Part shown: piece by piece, positions 46,402 to 60,115 of the stretch | Layout: each line of letters opens with the position of its first letter | Numbering within the stretch: position 1 is the stretch's first letter | Assembly (NCBI GenBank): GCA_963920765.1 | Contig: OY987248.1 | Location: 11,504,539-11,568,538, forward strand | Reading direction: 5' to 3' | DNA length: 64,000 nt | From: Ulota crispa | Lineage: Eukaryota; Streptophyta; Bryopsida; Orthotrichales; Orthotrichaceae | Translations under genes and position numbers: made by a program | Notes under the pieces: model-generated | Databases searched by the model: none | Seen by the model: only the letters and a program-made list of their open reading frames with translations | What the model was told of the DNA's origin: nothing

Positions 46402-47749
46402 CATTGAGTGATGAATGTGGCTTTAGGTACTAATATCAAAAGTTCAAGGTCTTGAAATCAGAATGTAACATTGACAATAGAAGTTAGTCATGTAAAATTT
46501 ATTAGGTGTGTAGTGCTATCACTAGCATTTGTATAGTTGATCAAACCATTGAAAATTAGTTTGAATTCAACACGGTTTCCATATTTACATGACAACACAA
46601 ATAATGGTTTTTTTGGTATGCATTATTTGGATTCCTAGGAATAATAAAATAAAATCGTACACATTTCAAATGTATAGTTTGTAAATTGTTAAAAAACAAG
46701 ATTTCATTGCAATTTACAATGCATGGTTTGGATGGGTGGTAATTTTACAAAGTGGTCCATTAAACTCCACTACTAAGCAGCACTTTTACTCAAATTTATA
46801 CCCTCAACAGATGTGGAAATCTGTACAAGCCCCTTTTCTTCTTTAACTACATATAATCCTCAATCCACCATCCCAAAATGATTTGCAACTATCCAAACAA
46901 AGCAACAAATCCAAATCCAGAAAAAACAATTTCTACCCAAAAGGTAAACACAACACCATGCACAATTTGCTGCATATCCATGCTTGCAACTTTGTAAAAT
47001 CTGCTTTGCGTGCGTATCCACTTACATTGATTTGAACATGATACTTGATGCAATTTTGCATGAAACCAAGCAGAAAAGTCCTTTGCATGATACCAAGCAG
47101 AAAGGGCCGTACTACTATAAGATTTAAAACATTTCTTAAGAACTTCCCATTTACATTCTATAACAAGATATCGTTGTACCACTTTCAACAATCACTTCGA
47201 AATAGACAAAAAAAACAAAGAGAAGCAAATGAAGTGCGAGAGCATACAAACGTTCCTCAGAAATTATTTGAAGAGAATATCCTTCAGAACACTTTCTGAA
47301 GAAGCTTCAATACTCGAGCAAAATTTACAGATTCCTTTCCACTTTAGAATTTAAAAGTCTATAACAGAGACAAAATGTCTAAGCTGACGTCACAGAGTTC
47401 AAGCTAGACCCGTGCCTCTCCACCTACGTTTCAAAGATTGAAATAAAAATCTGCAAGATTCAGAACCTCTTGAGTATAGTTACAACTAATATACACTGGC
47501 AAACTCACACCAGGCACATTTCTCATAACCTGCGCTCCACCAAAATCCTTCAACCATCTCTCACTAAGCTCCTCATTCAAAGTTCCTCTTCAGACGAGGT
47601 CGCACTGTCTTGCTTGCTTATGGCAATGCACGCATCCTCACACTGCACTCTGTACAGAGACCTGCATCTCCATGGCATATAACGTATCCTGCAAGCCAAC
47701 TGAGTGACCGCCAAATCCACCACGCTAAATACGTCACTTCATTGCAGCA
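46402..47749. other. Intergenic DNA and gene B 3' flank
   Basis: No gene seen. The part nearest 47750 should be the 3' UTR of gene B. Confidence 0.4.
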
Positions 47750-50700
47750 TCACCGACGTTGGAAATTGAGGAACTTGATGGCGAAGATGAACACGCCAGC
47801 GAAAAACAGCATCCACAGGAACAGAATCGGGCCAACGACTGCCAGGAAGGAATGGTGAAACCCGAATGTGTGGCGCAGATAAAGCTTCACAGTTGTGGTA
47901 GGAGCTCCAACTATTGTCAGTGGAGTGGTATAATCGCCAAACTGCGAAGCCACCAGTCCATAGATGGTCCAGGCCAAGGGACAGAACCAGTAGTACCATA
48001 TCCACCAGGGCGGAATGTCCTGTTCCACAAACGGTATCATGGTTTGAGTTTTGTATCCAAACTATGACATGAACAATGATTCATACAAGAGATCCTTAAA
48101 AGGGATTAAGAATATCCAACCCTCAGGTACACGTTTCCAATAAGAGGTTCAGTACTGTTTCGAATAAAGACCCCAAAATATAAAAGAAGGAAGTAGAGTT
48201 TGTAAGACGGTGGGCTTACAGGACGTGGGATCAAGAATCCTGTGAAGAGGTTGAAAAGTGTGTAGAAGAAAGCGCTGACAATGGACGCCAGGATGAAGTT
48301 CGGCGTGATGGCCACCATCATCATGCCGTAGAAGGTGTAGATGAGCAAGCTGATGAACAAAAAGTAGAAGTACCAGAAGAACTTTGCAGCGGTCCATTGG
48401 AATTGCAGCATTGAGTACGTAATCAGCCCATACATCGTTGCTTGTGCCAGCACATACGGAATTTCAATCAATACCTGTTTCAGTCAACAGATCAGTCTCA
48501 CGTCAGAAAGTCCACAATAGCAATACAAAGGACTAAGAAACAGAACCTCGCTCACACGGTTACCAACCGATCCTCGTTATAAGCTGAAATAGAAAGCAAA
48601 GATATCCGGAATCCTTCCAAAATGGCTACTTAGGGGTGACAGAACACTTCACCATCTGACTTGGACGTTTGGTAAACAAGGCTACACGGCTACTGCAAGA
48701 TAACTAACCTCTGAGATCATCTCAAGGGCCTCGTGAATGTGACGACATAATGCAAAGTGGTAATAGTGAATCAAAGGAGTACCACTAGGTACACCACAGA
48801 GCTTACATTCAACGTGGCATAGCAGGTCATAATCCTCTCTTACTCAACTAAAGAAACACTTCACATCTCTGTGTTAACTCGTCACCTCAGGACTATGTGT
48901 AATTTTGTACCAAAAGGGTTGCGGAAAGAGTAAGAAAAGTACAAGTACCTGTGCCAACGCATACGGTATTGACGCGTACATCCCAGCTGCCTTCTCCCTG
49001 TAGTGGACAGTTCGTTCAATGCTCACCATCGCCTGCACTGTGCCGGCATTGTTGAAGCATATGAAGAGCGTCGAACCGTATAGTGCACCCATAGTGATAA
49101 TCAACTCTGACGATTTTGAACTGCGATCAACCCCAGTGAACTCAGCATAAGAAACACCAGAAGACAAGACCATATTAGCAGATAAAATTTGCAGATAATA
49201 AGAAAATCTAGATACATTAAGATTTGGAGCTCACAATTTTTGGCCAACACCCCAAAAGACGCTGCCACAGATGATTGCGGTGAAGAACGTGAAGCAAAAT
49301 CGAACAAGATTGTAGTCTGGGCTCCTCCAGTAGGTCAGCTTTTGCTTCCACAGGATGCACCGCAGCTGCTGAAAGAATGTCAGGGGGAAATCTGTCGGGA
49401 AATAGACGTCCTTTGAGCCTGGTGCTGGTACGCTTAGTTCGTGCACAAGAGCTTTGTTGCGCCTGCACGAGAACAACAATTGCCACGTTAATCATACAGA
49501 ATTGATAGAGGCTGCGCAGCTACTCAGAGACAGATAATGAATGCAACTGTTTCTCTGATACTCAATCAGGATGAAATGCTCAGATACATGTCCCAGATTG
49601 ACGAGGGTGAGCTAGAATCGTACTGGTAAAGCGCCGACTTCTGATAAACATCCGCAAATTCCACTCCAAGTGCCAACTCCTCGTCAACATTTGTCACCTC
49701 CAACATCCACGTCGCAGGATTGTATCCATCCGTGATTTTAGCGACTCCAGGCACCGCCTTCACAGACACAAAGTCACGGTTGGAATCACGAAATGAACCA
49801 AAAAAGTAGCCACTACTTAGCAGAAGGCAAGGACAACATTGATGAACGTATGTGATCATCAAAGAAACGCAAACCTTGGGTAGTTAATGGGTGTCCTGGC
49901 AATCGTGACAACTGATCAGTTCAAGCTATGTAACATAATAGACCTTCATAGAATGATGATAGTACCTGGAAATACTGAACAAGATTTTTGGAGTTGTGAC
50001 CCAATTCGCCTGCATAGATGACCTCACCCCCTCGCTTCAACAGTAAGAGCTGCACATTATCCAAAAACCCAAGTTACGAACTGATAGCCTCTATACAGCA
50101 CACATACGAATGGCCAGCAATCCAACATTAAGTGCTTCCCCCTCTTTCGCCAGATCAATGTCAACTAATTTTAATCATGTCTACTAATTCATTATATCTC
50201 AAAGCTCGTGGACTTCCAAGCACAAGTATCCACAACAGGATACTTCGCGTCTTTCTCATCCTGTATCTTCGTATTACACGTAGAGTTTACAATGCGTGTC
50301 CAAATTCGAATTTAACGCATCTCTACAATCTTTCTTACCTTTTCAATAGAATGAAAAATCATCTGCTGCTCCTACAAAGCAAAGATATCGTACCATGTCA
50401 CTAGCATTCCTCTAGCTCGTAAACATACGTCTTGCAAGACCATGTAAACAATCTCACCTCATCAAAGGCCTCAAAGATGTCGATGCTGGGTTGATGAATG
50501 GTGCACACCACCGTTCGTCCTGTATCCACCGTGTTCCGCACACACCGCATCACGATTGCAGCTGCTCGTGCATCCAGCCCACTCGTCGGCTCGTCCATGA
50601 AAATGATCGACGGGTTCGCCACCAACTCCACCGCTATCGTCAACCGCTTCCTCTGCTCCGTCGACAGCCCCGTGATGCCGGGAAGTCCCACCAACGCATT

Positions 50701-53700
50701 CTCCAGTGGCTTCAGTTCCACCAACTCCAACACTTCTTCCACAAATGCCTGCACCCATGCACACATCAGCCTCACAGTTCCAAAGCCAACTCCTCCGTTC
50801 CCACGATTACAACAACTGATTCCAAGCAGAGCTAAGGAAAATGATTCCACTGTGAAAAAAGAGAGGCTGGTGCTTGACAACTGACCATTTTGGTTTCGTC
50901 GTCAACTTCGGATGCTAGCCGAAGCCATGCCGAGTAGATCAGCGACTCCCGCACTGTCACTTGCGGAGAGTGGATGTCGTTTTGCTCGCAGTAACCCGAG
51001 ATCCGTGCAAATGTCTTCTGGTTCTTCGGATACCCCGATATCCGAATGTCACCCTCGATGTACCCGCCCGTCTTTCGTCCCGCCAGCACGTCCATCAGAG
51101 TCGACTTCCCGGCGCCGCTCACGCCCACCAGCGCCGTCAGCACACCCGGTCGGAACGCCCCGGTGATCTTGTTCAGCAGCCGAAGCCTGCTCTCCGTCAC
51201 GTCCGCGGACTTCATCTCCGCGGGCATGTCCACAAAGTAGCTCACGTCGTCAAACGAGATCGACAGAGGCTCGAACGGAAGAATCATTCCTCGCTTCTCC
51301 TGCCCAACGTCACCCACGGCTTCCACGTCCTCCGCGTCCGACTCGCTCCGTTGCCCCGTCGATGGCCGTCTGCTTTGACTGTTCGCCATTGTGGTACCAT
51401 CTTTCCTAGATCCCATGATAGATGCCAGGGACCGATTTTGGTCCATAGACGATCTGCGTGACTTGGACCGACCTGACCTGCCGGACTTGGACTTGGGCAA
51501 GCTTAAGTCTCCTGTTCGGTTCGCTTCTTTCTCTGCAAGCTCCTCCGCGGACATGATGGCTTGCGGTTTGCCCAAGGCTGTATTCCAACCACCGAACAGT
51601 CAAAAATAGTCACGGCCACTCTACGAACATCAAATATCCATAGCTTTTGTGATTCACATCCTTCCACAAGCACTTCATCATGTCGAGCGGGAGAATGAAT
51701 GCGAAACCGGCTCACCTGGCATGTACCCAAGACTTATTGTGAAGCCAATGTTGAACAACAAATAAAACCCAATCAGAGCGCCAACGCCAAGCCAGTACCA
51801 ATAAGAGTCTGTATGCTGCCCGTACGATTTCAAGATTCCGATTCCGATGCTCTGGGGATTGCTTGCAGAAACAGGCTGCATGGCGAAAAAACAACCAATC
51901 CATCAGAGCTTCGCATGGGAGAGAATCATGACATTCTGACACTGTTAAACATGACGTCGTCTAGAGGGATGGTTGAGAATATCCAGCACAATCACGGTTG
52001 AACGCAATTGCCAGACGTCCTAATTCAATCGTGATCGTTAATTTCAAAGGCCTAAGCGAGGAAGTCTTGATTAACATAAGAACACACATGCGTTGAATTC
52101 ATCAACTCACAAATTAGACAGGAATCATACCTTGCTCCATCGGTGGTCAAGAAACTCGTTCACGGAGATTGCGTTCACCGAGTAACTCAAACTACTAGTC
52201 CAATAACCCCATCTCCACCAGATAGGAAGGGCCGGGTGAGGCATGATGAAACCTCCGAGCATGAAAATCAAGAGGATAAGGATCCACCCCAACGTGAACC
52301 CCAAGGTTATAGTCCGGCACACACCGCCAACGAAACGGAACATTCCACCGGCTTGCTGATGAATCAGAAACAGAATCAAAAACTGCTTGAAGAACCGGCT
52401 CACATTTGGTGCGTACCCCGTCACATAATACGTCATGCCCACGAAGATCCCGACTATCAGCACAGACAGGGGGATGCTGAGCACCATGGCAGACAATGAA
52501 TATGCCCACGCAGGAGCGAACAGCATGTCACGTTGCTTTACAAGCACGGGTAAGCGCCCGATGGTTGATGCGAGCTCTCCGAAACCTGTGAACATCATCA
52601 CAATCACTGCGTAGAAGAGTGCGTTCAGGTACAGAGATGCTGAGGATATTGAATCCTGGTTGAGACGTGTGCGGAAGAAGACCGTCATCGAGATGAATGC
52701 TCCCACAGTGATCTGCAGCACAGGCACATCAATGTCTCAAAACCAACGTAACCGAGTTGGCAAAAAGTGTAACCATTACAGATATATCAGAACGGAATTG
52801 TTACCCTCAGTTTTGCTTGCAACTCGGCGGTAGACATATTACGTTCATTGCCATAGGGGCGTTTCACAATGTCGAAACTTGTGAAGTTCAATTACCCAGA
52901 GTTCTGAAAAACTGCAACTGCTTTGCATACATCTCAAGATTCACCAAAGCAACAGGTATTCACCCACTCTCACTATAGTGCTTCTCTTCAACTAATATAT
53001 GAAGATAGTGCTGGTAAAGAGCTCTTGTCCGTGTGAACTAGACTTGCAATGTGCATGGGCATCCTTACCTGGAACACATTCACGATGACGACGACAGCGT
53101 TCCGTTTCATGAGAATGATCTCCCGTCTGAAAGTTACTTTGAACAGCTCCATTTTTGAGATTGTGTACTCCCTCTTTGCCAGAGCTGCCGGGTGACATTT
53201 TTCCCTCGGGTATGGATCCGCCAGCTCGTCCTGGATTTGGGTACCCAGCGGGAACTGTTGGAACGCCTCCGCAAATCTCTTCACTGATACATACCGGTAC
53301 GGTTTACGCTTGTCCATCCAGTATTGCGATTGATCCTTGCGAGAAGTCACCTGCACAAGAAAACCACATTCAATCATCTCACATCAAAATCCACATGCTC
53401 TATAGCCAAGTTCAGACCACTACGGATGGGGCGTTGGCACACAACGTAGACAGCATACTACCTCCATCGCCAAAAAGTCGAGATCCTAAATGTACAACCT
53501 CCACTTAAATTCAACACAATGCCCTCATCGAAGTCGTGGAGATGAGGAACGAGTCACACGACGAACACTTCAATCTTTCACTTTCGAATTGCCATATTTG
53601 GACAAGCGCATTCAATTGTAGATTTTACAACATTCAACCACTGGTGCCAGCAATGGTATAACCGGGTCACTTACCTCCTGCAGAAAATCGGCGATGCCCT

Positions 53701-56700
53701 TCCGCTCCGGAGACTTGAACCCACATGACTCGAAAAACTCCTCCACGCGTGTGATGGGACCGTGGTACACGATCTGGCCCTCCGACAGCAACAGCACGTC
53801 GTCGAACAGGTTGAACGTCTCGGGAGGAGGCTGCAACAACGAGATCAACACTGTCGCCGACATTTCGTGTGTGTACCTCCGCAGGCTCCTGATGATGCTG
53901 AATGTTGTGGAGCTGTCCAAACCTGTCGAAATCTCGTCCATGAACAGCACCTTCATTGGGCCCACAATCAATTCTCCTGCAAACCCATCACAGCGTCACA
54001 TGAGAAAATGCTAAACCTCAGCAACAATGCGTCACTGTACGATGTGCAGTTTTCGGAATTCAACTGCAGATATGAAAACTGATAGAAATGGTCATTTTTG
54101 TCGACATGGGGCGTGTTCAGAAGTGCCGGGAATCCTCGAAGCTAAACCCTATAATAGATCTGAGGTTTAAGTCAGGCAATGAACAACCCCACCAGTCTGA
54201 TTGTACTTCGCCATTTTTATGATCATCTGTTTAACAGTGATCTAGCAGAAGATAAGCTTTGCAACCATCATATTACTTGACCCCTTCTTACTCTACTCAA
54301 TGTATCGTATATAGATATCTGGGAGTGGACCAGGAATAAAATAAGGTTCTAAAGCTTTGATGTCCTTTAACAAATAAGATTTGCATTGCAATTATTAAAA
54401 TGCAAAGAAAATTAGTTATGGATGTTCATGTTTGTACAATCTAAAATTACGGCCAAGTGGAAAAAGTAGCTTATAGAAAGTAACATGCGTAGAAACAAAC
54501 AAGTTATCCCAATTTTAAAACTATTCCAAAAACTTGATAACTCGGTTTGAAATTTGAAACTTTTTCCAAGATAAGATTTATTTGAGACGCATCTTCAGGA
54601 GTACATCAAGTTAGGATATCAAGTCTTGCAGGAAAACTTAAGTAAAAACATGAATACTATTACACTGTTGAAAAATGTTTTTATATGTTGGAATCAGACG
54701 AGCAATTCTTTAATGAACAAAGACATTTTGAAAAATAAAGTTTAGGGAGGATTTTATTTTAGTGAGAGTATGATACAGCTTCAAAGTTCTGTTAACACCG
54801 AAACATGGTACCTTCGACATTCAGGGTAAAATGACGTGTTCAGTTTGTGATATTCTACTGCACAACGCCCTAGAACTAGGACAGTTCAAGAATTAAAGGT
54901 TTCAATCAGGAATTTGAAGCAGTGCCTGTGTTTAAGATTCCACTGAACACGACACAACTGCAAACTTCATTAATTCTACAGCGACATACCTGTCGTCACA
55001 CGTTTCTTTTGACCTCCTGATATGCCACGTCGCATTTCATCGCCGACTACTGTGTCTGCGCAAATGTCCAGTCCTAGCATCTACACAACAGTGCACATTT
55101 CCATAAGTAAAATATCCTACCCAAACTGTAAAGAAAACTAACCTCACAAAGCACTAAAGAGAGTCCCATGGTTGAACACTCCCTGTTCCTCTTCAATAAG
55201 AGACACGAAGTATTTAAGACATAACCTCCAAAAGCACATTCACCAAATTTGTTACAACTCAATTTATCAAGCCTTAGGAACAGACTATAGTGATGCATAA
55301 GTTTCCATTAAGAATGTACTAAAAATCATCCTTTTAGTATTCCGTGCGATTGAGTCGAGGAAAAAAAGGATAAAAGTGCGAGGAACAGTGTTTTCACAAA
55401 GATTAGAATAAGGAGATACAAACTCACTGATATTTTCTGTACATTCTCTTCTAGAACACCATGAAAAAATTGAACAAAACTGAAAGGGCCTTGAAAGCTT
55501 TAATTGCACACAGGTGGAAGGCAACATACTCTCAAGTTATACTCGACTGCAAGGCTCCCATTATCCCCTGGTATCGCTGTTGCCTGAAGAACAACGTAAC
55601 ACGCCATTAGAGAAAACTCATGCAAGTTATCAAACAAGGTAGAGCAACGAGTAAAAAAAAAGCAAGCATCCAGATTGCTAAAAATTCAGACGATGTCGGT
55701 AAAAGTTAAGGCCATTGCTCACTTTCATGTACGTGTCTACGTCAGCGTCAGGCCGAATCCCCGCCTGCTTTTCTCTCTTAGAGACCTCCTCCAGAATTTC
55801 TGAACCACAATAATATCAGTAATCAAGTTCATCTTCTTCGCATCAGTTTTGATGAAATCAAAATACAGGGAAAGTGGAGTGGTTTGTTGCTGGAGCTGTA
55901 CCGAATTGAGATCCAACGCCCAGAACATGAGCCGAGAAGTCCATCGTCTCACGAACTGTTAGTTCTCCGACGTGGAGGTCGTGCTGGCTGACATACGCTG
56001 CCGTTTTCTGTGGCACAAACTCGTTCAGGTTGTGGCCGTTGTATGTCACTTTGCCCTCCGTCTTGAGGCTGCGGTCCAGCTTCCCGGCTAGTGCTAGCAA
56101 CAATGTCGTCTTTCCAGAACTTGGTGGCCCCAGGAGCAACGTCATTCTGCAATACCACGCAAGAATTTATCACAACCTGGGCATTCTAACGTTTTAGGTA
56201 GAAAATGCTAAAACTGTCAATCTAGACTCCACCAATCCCCACTACCACCAACAACTGCCCATCTCTTTCAATACAATTGGTGGCCCTTCAACTAGCCAGT
56301 CCGAAATATGCTTGACATGCCTACATTAGTTCATGTACACTGACCTAAGACAGAAACGGAAATGTGGCTGTCTATACTAACAACACAGTATACTCGCCCT
56401 TTCTGTGTACATTCGAGAACTATACACGTTTCTGATAGATTGAAGCACAAACATATTACGTGATTATTGTACTATTTTTTGTGCAGGTTAATTACCGGCC
56501 AGGCTTGAGGACTCCGTTCACATTGTCCAAAATCGTGAGCTTCTGCTTCTTCGACCGAAGCAGATAAGCTTTGTTGAGAAAGCCCTGATCAAGATCAACA
56601 CAAAATGTCAGGGACGGAATCAAAGACTGTAGATTTCAACTGAGAGTTCGAGTGTAAGCAATGACTGTCGCAGTGTGAAGAAGTGTCTAGGTTGTCAAAT

Positions 56701-58138
56701 TCATTAACAAGCTGCATTAGAGACTGGTAATAAGCAGGTATACAATAACCATGTACTGCAACTTTATTGCTAAAACACTCAATTATTACAATTTGGCACT
56801 CTAAAACATGTCCATTTCAAGCAACTGACGTACCTCAATGATATCTCGCACGACATTCAAGAGCGTCGGCAAGCCCCGATTCCCCACATAACAATCCGCC
56901 TGGATCGAAAGATTCTCGTACCGCACCTCGATCGTTGGCAACTCGATTCCAACTCTGCATCACAATCCATCTTCAGAACCTCAAATGTAAAAACAACACC
57001 AGAATACGACACTTGCATTCCATACGTTTTGACGAGAAAACTCCGCTTGAATACGACTACTGTAAAAGAAGAATCTCGAGCTCAATAAAAAAAAACTACA
57101 GAGTAAAACTCTTCAGTCATTAGATTCCATTTAGCTCCTCACGTGGTTGACCACCCACACCACAAGTCGAAAATTCACACACTTGATATCTAGAATTCTA
57201 ACCATCAAGGAATTTTTTTCACATTCCATTTAGCTCCCCAAGTAGTTGATCACCCACACCACAAGTCGAAAATTCACATAATATCTAGAATTCCAACCAT
57301 TAAGGAATCTTTTTCACATTCAATTTTAGTCGTTACATTCCACTTAGCTCCCCAAGTAGTTGATCTGCCATAAGTCAAAAATTCACACACTTGATATCTA
57401 GAATTCCAACCATCAAGGAATGTTTTTGCTCATTCAAATTACCTGTCAACCTTGCAAAACCAAAGATTCTCTCAGTAGTGCACTGGCGAGGGTGTGAAAA
57501 TGCAAGACTTCCAGTAGAGAACTAACTCTTTCAGAATCTCGACGTCGTGCTTGAAATGGTTTAGGAGAATTTGGGTTTCATCATAAGACCTTGCAGTTGA
57601 GGTCACGGACACATACCTGCGAGCTAAGTGGCTATGGAGTATTTTTTAAGACAGATGCTGGCAAGAGATGGAGAGCTCACCTGTCGAGGCGTTTGCGCAC
57701 TTTGGCCAAAAGTTGCTCATCATCGGCGTCCGTGGGGCGGTGGAGCTTCTTCAGCAGATGGTTGAAATCTGCAGTGGACATGTCCTTCACGTCCACATGG
57801 CGAACACTGCCCGTTTCCTTTTCAAACACGGACGTTCGCAACCGGTTCATCGTGGGCAGCTTCTCCAGCGCCGCCCACTTGAGCGCATCCTCGTCGTCCT
57901 CTTTTGTGGAACCCACAGACTGCGATTCCAAGGGATTGGAACCTCCGAACAAGCCATAGCCCGTGGACCGCGACAAGCTGTCGGAGAAGCGCGTGCTCGG
58001 AGCGCGCATGCTCCGGGACAGATTGAGCGACTGGCGCCGTGATCCTGGCTTCGACAGAACCCCTCGCGGGACGTAGCCATTCTCGTCTTCGTCCCCGAGC
58101 TCCACATCCTTCCTGGTTGCCCTCCCATTCTCCGCCAT
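47750..58138 (-). CDS. Full-size ABCG transporter of the PDR type (gene B), intact, 19 exons
   Basis: Exons in gene order: 58138-57681, 56954-56834, 56584-56496, 56146-55902, 55799-55723, 55583-55530, 55080-54990, 53976-53675, 53350-53069, 52712-52131, 51875-51716, 51577-50886, 50748-50458, 50049-49966, 49757-49624, 49462-49235, 49120-48949, 48474-48220, 48019-47750. All join in phase to 1528 codons and TGA, starting [19 protein letters not shown]1: Walker [10 protein letters not shown] (229-237), ISGGQ (368-372), Walker B VLFMDE (388-393), switch Q (SLLQPPPE). NBD2: Walker [10 protein letters not shown] (972-980), LSTEQ (1079-1083), Walker B IIFMDE, switch H1136. TMD1 and TMD2 follow the two NBDs. 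The linker (about 842-915) is rich in S, R and K ([13 protein letters not shown]), a plausible phosphorylation region. Expected plasma-membrane exporter; the substrate is unknown. Several gene A exons equal exact sums of gene B exons (446 = 84+134+228; 427 = 172+255). Confidence 0.93.
57124..57440. repeat. Three-copy minisatellite in gene B intron 1
   Basis: Units start at 57124, 57223 and 57337 with ATTCCAYTTAGCTCC and continue to ATATCTAGAATTC and CATCAAGGAAT. Unit lengths are about 99, 114 and 104 bp. It lies in the first intron (56955-57680). Confidence 0.75.
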
Positions 58139-58817
58139 GTCTGCTCAAATACCCCTGCTGCTGCTTAAATGCCAGCAATCTCACCGTCGCAAACAACCTC
58201 GTTCACTCATCATGGTTCTGCAAGAAAGATTCCACAAAATCACAATCTCCTCACTTCAGATTCAAGCTGAAGAAGAAGCACTAACAACTGAACTATCATA
58301 GAATCATTCAAAAGAGTGTGTGAGGCAGTTTCAAAAACACACACGTATCACTCACTACAAGTGCTACTACCCAGCTACTGTTAAGTAGATTCACTGACGC
58401 AGACAGGTATTTCATAGTCGACAATAGATACGATTCGAAGAAAAACCACTCGTACAGCTAACAAAATACTGCCCATTTGGTACCCAAACTCCCTGTTTCA
58501 AAGAGAATGCATACATATCACCATACCATTGACACTTTGCACGTTACGATTCTGGAAGGCCACGCTAGAAGAGAATGCAAGAAGCGATCCTCGACCTTTG
58601 TACTGTGAAGCCACTTCAGTGTCGAGGGTCAGGGTCAGGGAAGATGAGAGATGAGCTGAGCCTGCAAAAGTCGAAAATGTCAAACTATATTTTAATGGTT
58701 CTGTGGCTGTGACTGGTCAGTCAGTGTCTGTTCCTTTGGCTTTAGCTTTGGCTTTGGCGTTGGGTTTTGCAAAGTGGGCGACGAGTTCTTCATTGGAGCC
58801 AGCATGGTGGAGGAGTG

Positions 58818-58823
58818 TTTATA
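58818..58823 (-). promoter_or_regulatory. Possible TATA box for gene B
   Basis: TATAAA on the minus strand in the context GCTATTATAAACACTCC, about 680 bases before the gene B ATG. That distance needs a long leader or a leader intron, so this is weak. Confidence 0.2.
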
Positions 58824-59112
58824 ATAGCAAATGCTGTGGGGAGGGGGCTAGAATAGATGCTGTGGAGTGTGGAGAAGCAGAAGAGGAAGTTGCCATGGTC
58901 ATGGTCCCGTCATCCCAGCAGCAGGCCCAAGTGCCCAACCAGAGCAACGAATCCAAAAGCAGGAGAGATATTCGTTGCAGAGGACGAACATAGAAAGGTA
59001 AAGAAAAGCGTTGTTTGCATCCGCAGAAAGGGCGAGATCTATGGCTATGAGGGCATGGCATACGTGATCATAAAGGCGGGGCCTCTGCCGGTAATTCACG
59101 GCGGGCCTTCCT

Positions 59113-59120
59113 TGACGTCA
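59113..59120. promoter_or_regulatory. TGACGTCA palindrome upstream of gene B
   Basis: A perfect TGACGTCA, the type of core bound by plant TGA/bZIP factors, about 975 bases before the gene B start. An 8-bp match can occur by chance. Confidence 0.25.
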
Positions 59121-59265
59121 TTCCTGCGGAAAGCTCACGCAGTCCCACCTCAAAATCATCCTCCTCCATTATCGCATCGATGCTAGCTCGCCACGCTGCT
59201 TCCTTAGTAGTTGCCATCGTCAGTAACTTTCCTTTATTTGAGTTCGGTAACGTATATGTTCGTTA

Positions 59266-59589
59266 GGGCATCTCTAGCCTTGCACTTCAAACTTGACACT
59301 TCAATAGATTACATCTATTTTCAAAGGGCCCTCAAAATTCTTGCTCTTCAGTCATGCACTTCAAACATGATCCTTGCACTTCAATTGTGCCTCATAAATA
59401 GTCATATGATCATTCATCAAAGAATATAGGCCATAAAGCTCATTGAACTTAGGATGAATATTGTTTTGAAGGGTCCTTACTTTGCCTCACTAGAATGGAG
59501 TGCCCTGAGAGAATTTTGAGGGGCCCTGAGCATTTCTCATCCTTGCTTGGCTTGTGTTAAACCTTATCATTGCAAGGTTGGAGAAGCCC
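59266..59589. mobile_element. Tourist-like element, copy 3
   Basis: Ends GGGCATCTCTAGCCTTGCA and TGCAAGGTTGGAGAAGCCC, with TTA on both sides (59263-59265 and 59590-59592). The interior phrase GAACTTAGGATGAATATTG matches the copies at 28 and 33-35 kb. A further GGGCATCTCCA starts right after the TTA, so another element may abut it. Confidence 0.75.
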
Positions 59590-59633
59590 TTAGGGCATCT
59601 CCACTTGACCTCACAAAACTACATCACTACACC

Positions 59634-59740
59634 AAATAGTGCATTTAGGTTGCCTCAGCAATTAGGTTGCCTTACCTTGGCAAAGTTACCTCAAAACTCA
59701 CCCGTGACCACCTAGAGGGGCATGGAACTCTCTTTGTGCT
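59634..59740 (-). mobile_element. Fragment of the CTACAYTGAATATTGC MITE
   Basis: GTGCATTTAGGTTGCC, CAATTAGGTTGCC and TTACCTTGGCAAAGTTACC match the right end of the 7350 and 17679 elements in reverse. The other end is missing. Confidence 0.5.
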
Positions 59741-60115
59741 ACATGAATTCTTGGTTTTGTCTAAAGTGCTAGCTAGCTTCCCTACTCCTTGGCTTTGGTG
59801 CATGTTGCAACATCCAACCTGTGCTTGCTTCCTCCATTGTTTATCACAATAAGTATTGACAAAAGTTACTATAGTCTTGGTAGATCTATAAATGTTGTGA
59901 ACCAAAAATAGGGTTTTGGTTTTTAGGAATTAAAATTTGGTTTTCTTGGTTGGGATTGCATAAGAATCAATATCTATGATTCAAAACAACAAAATCCCAA
60001 TTTTACTATGTACTACGCAAAGTTTATTGAATGGTAGCAAACAAATGGACAATTCATGCTTGTTGTACGGCAGTACTACTTTTTGGGCTCCAAAACTTCT
60101 AAAAGTATTGTCATG

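Larger units (their letters stand above)
58139..59262. other. Gene B upstream region
   Basis: Less AT-rich than the flanking DNA, as expected for a leader and promoter. No other gene is supported; open frames on both strands overlap each other and lack motifs. Confidence 0.4.

Noticed and set aside
16118..47749. An autonomous transposase, LTR retrotransposon, CRISPR array or gene cluster in the 31-kb gap
   Set aside because: No frame long enough for a transposase or polyprotein, no paired LTRs, no regular spaced repeats. Only MITE-like elements are supported.
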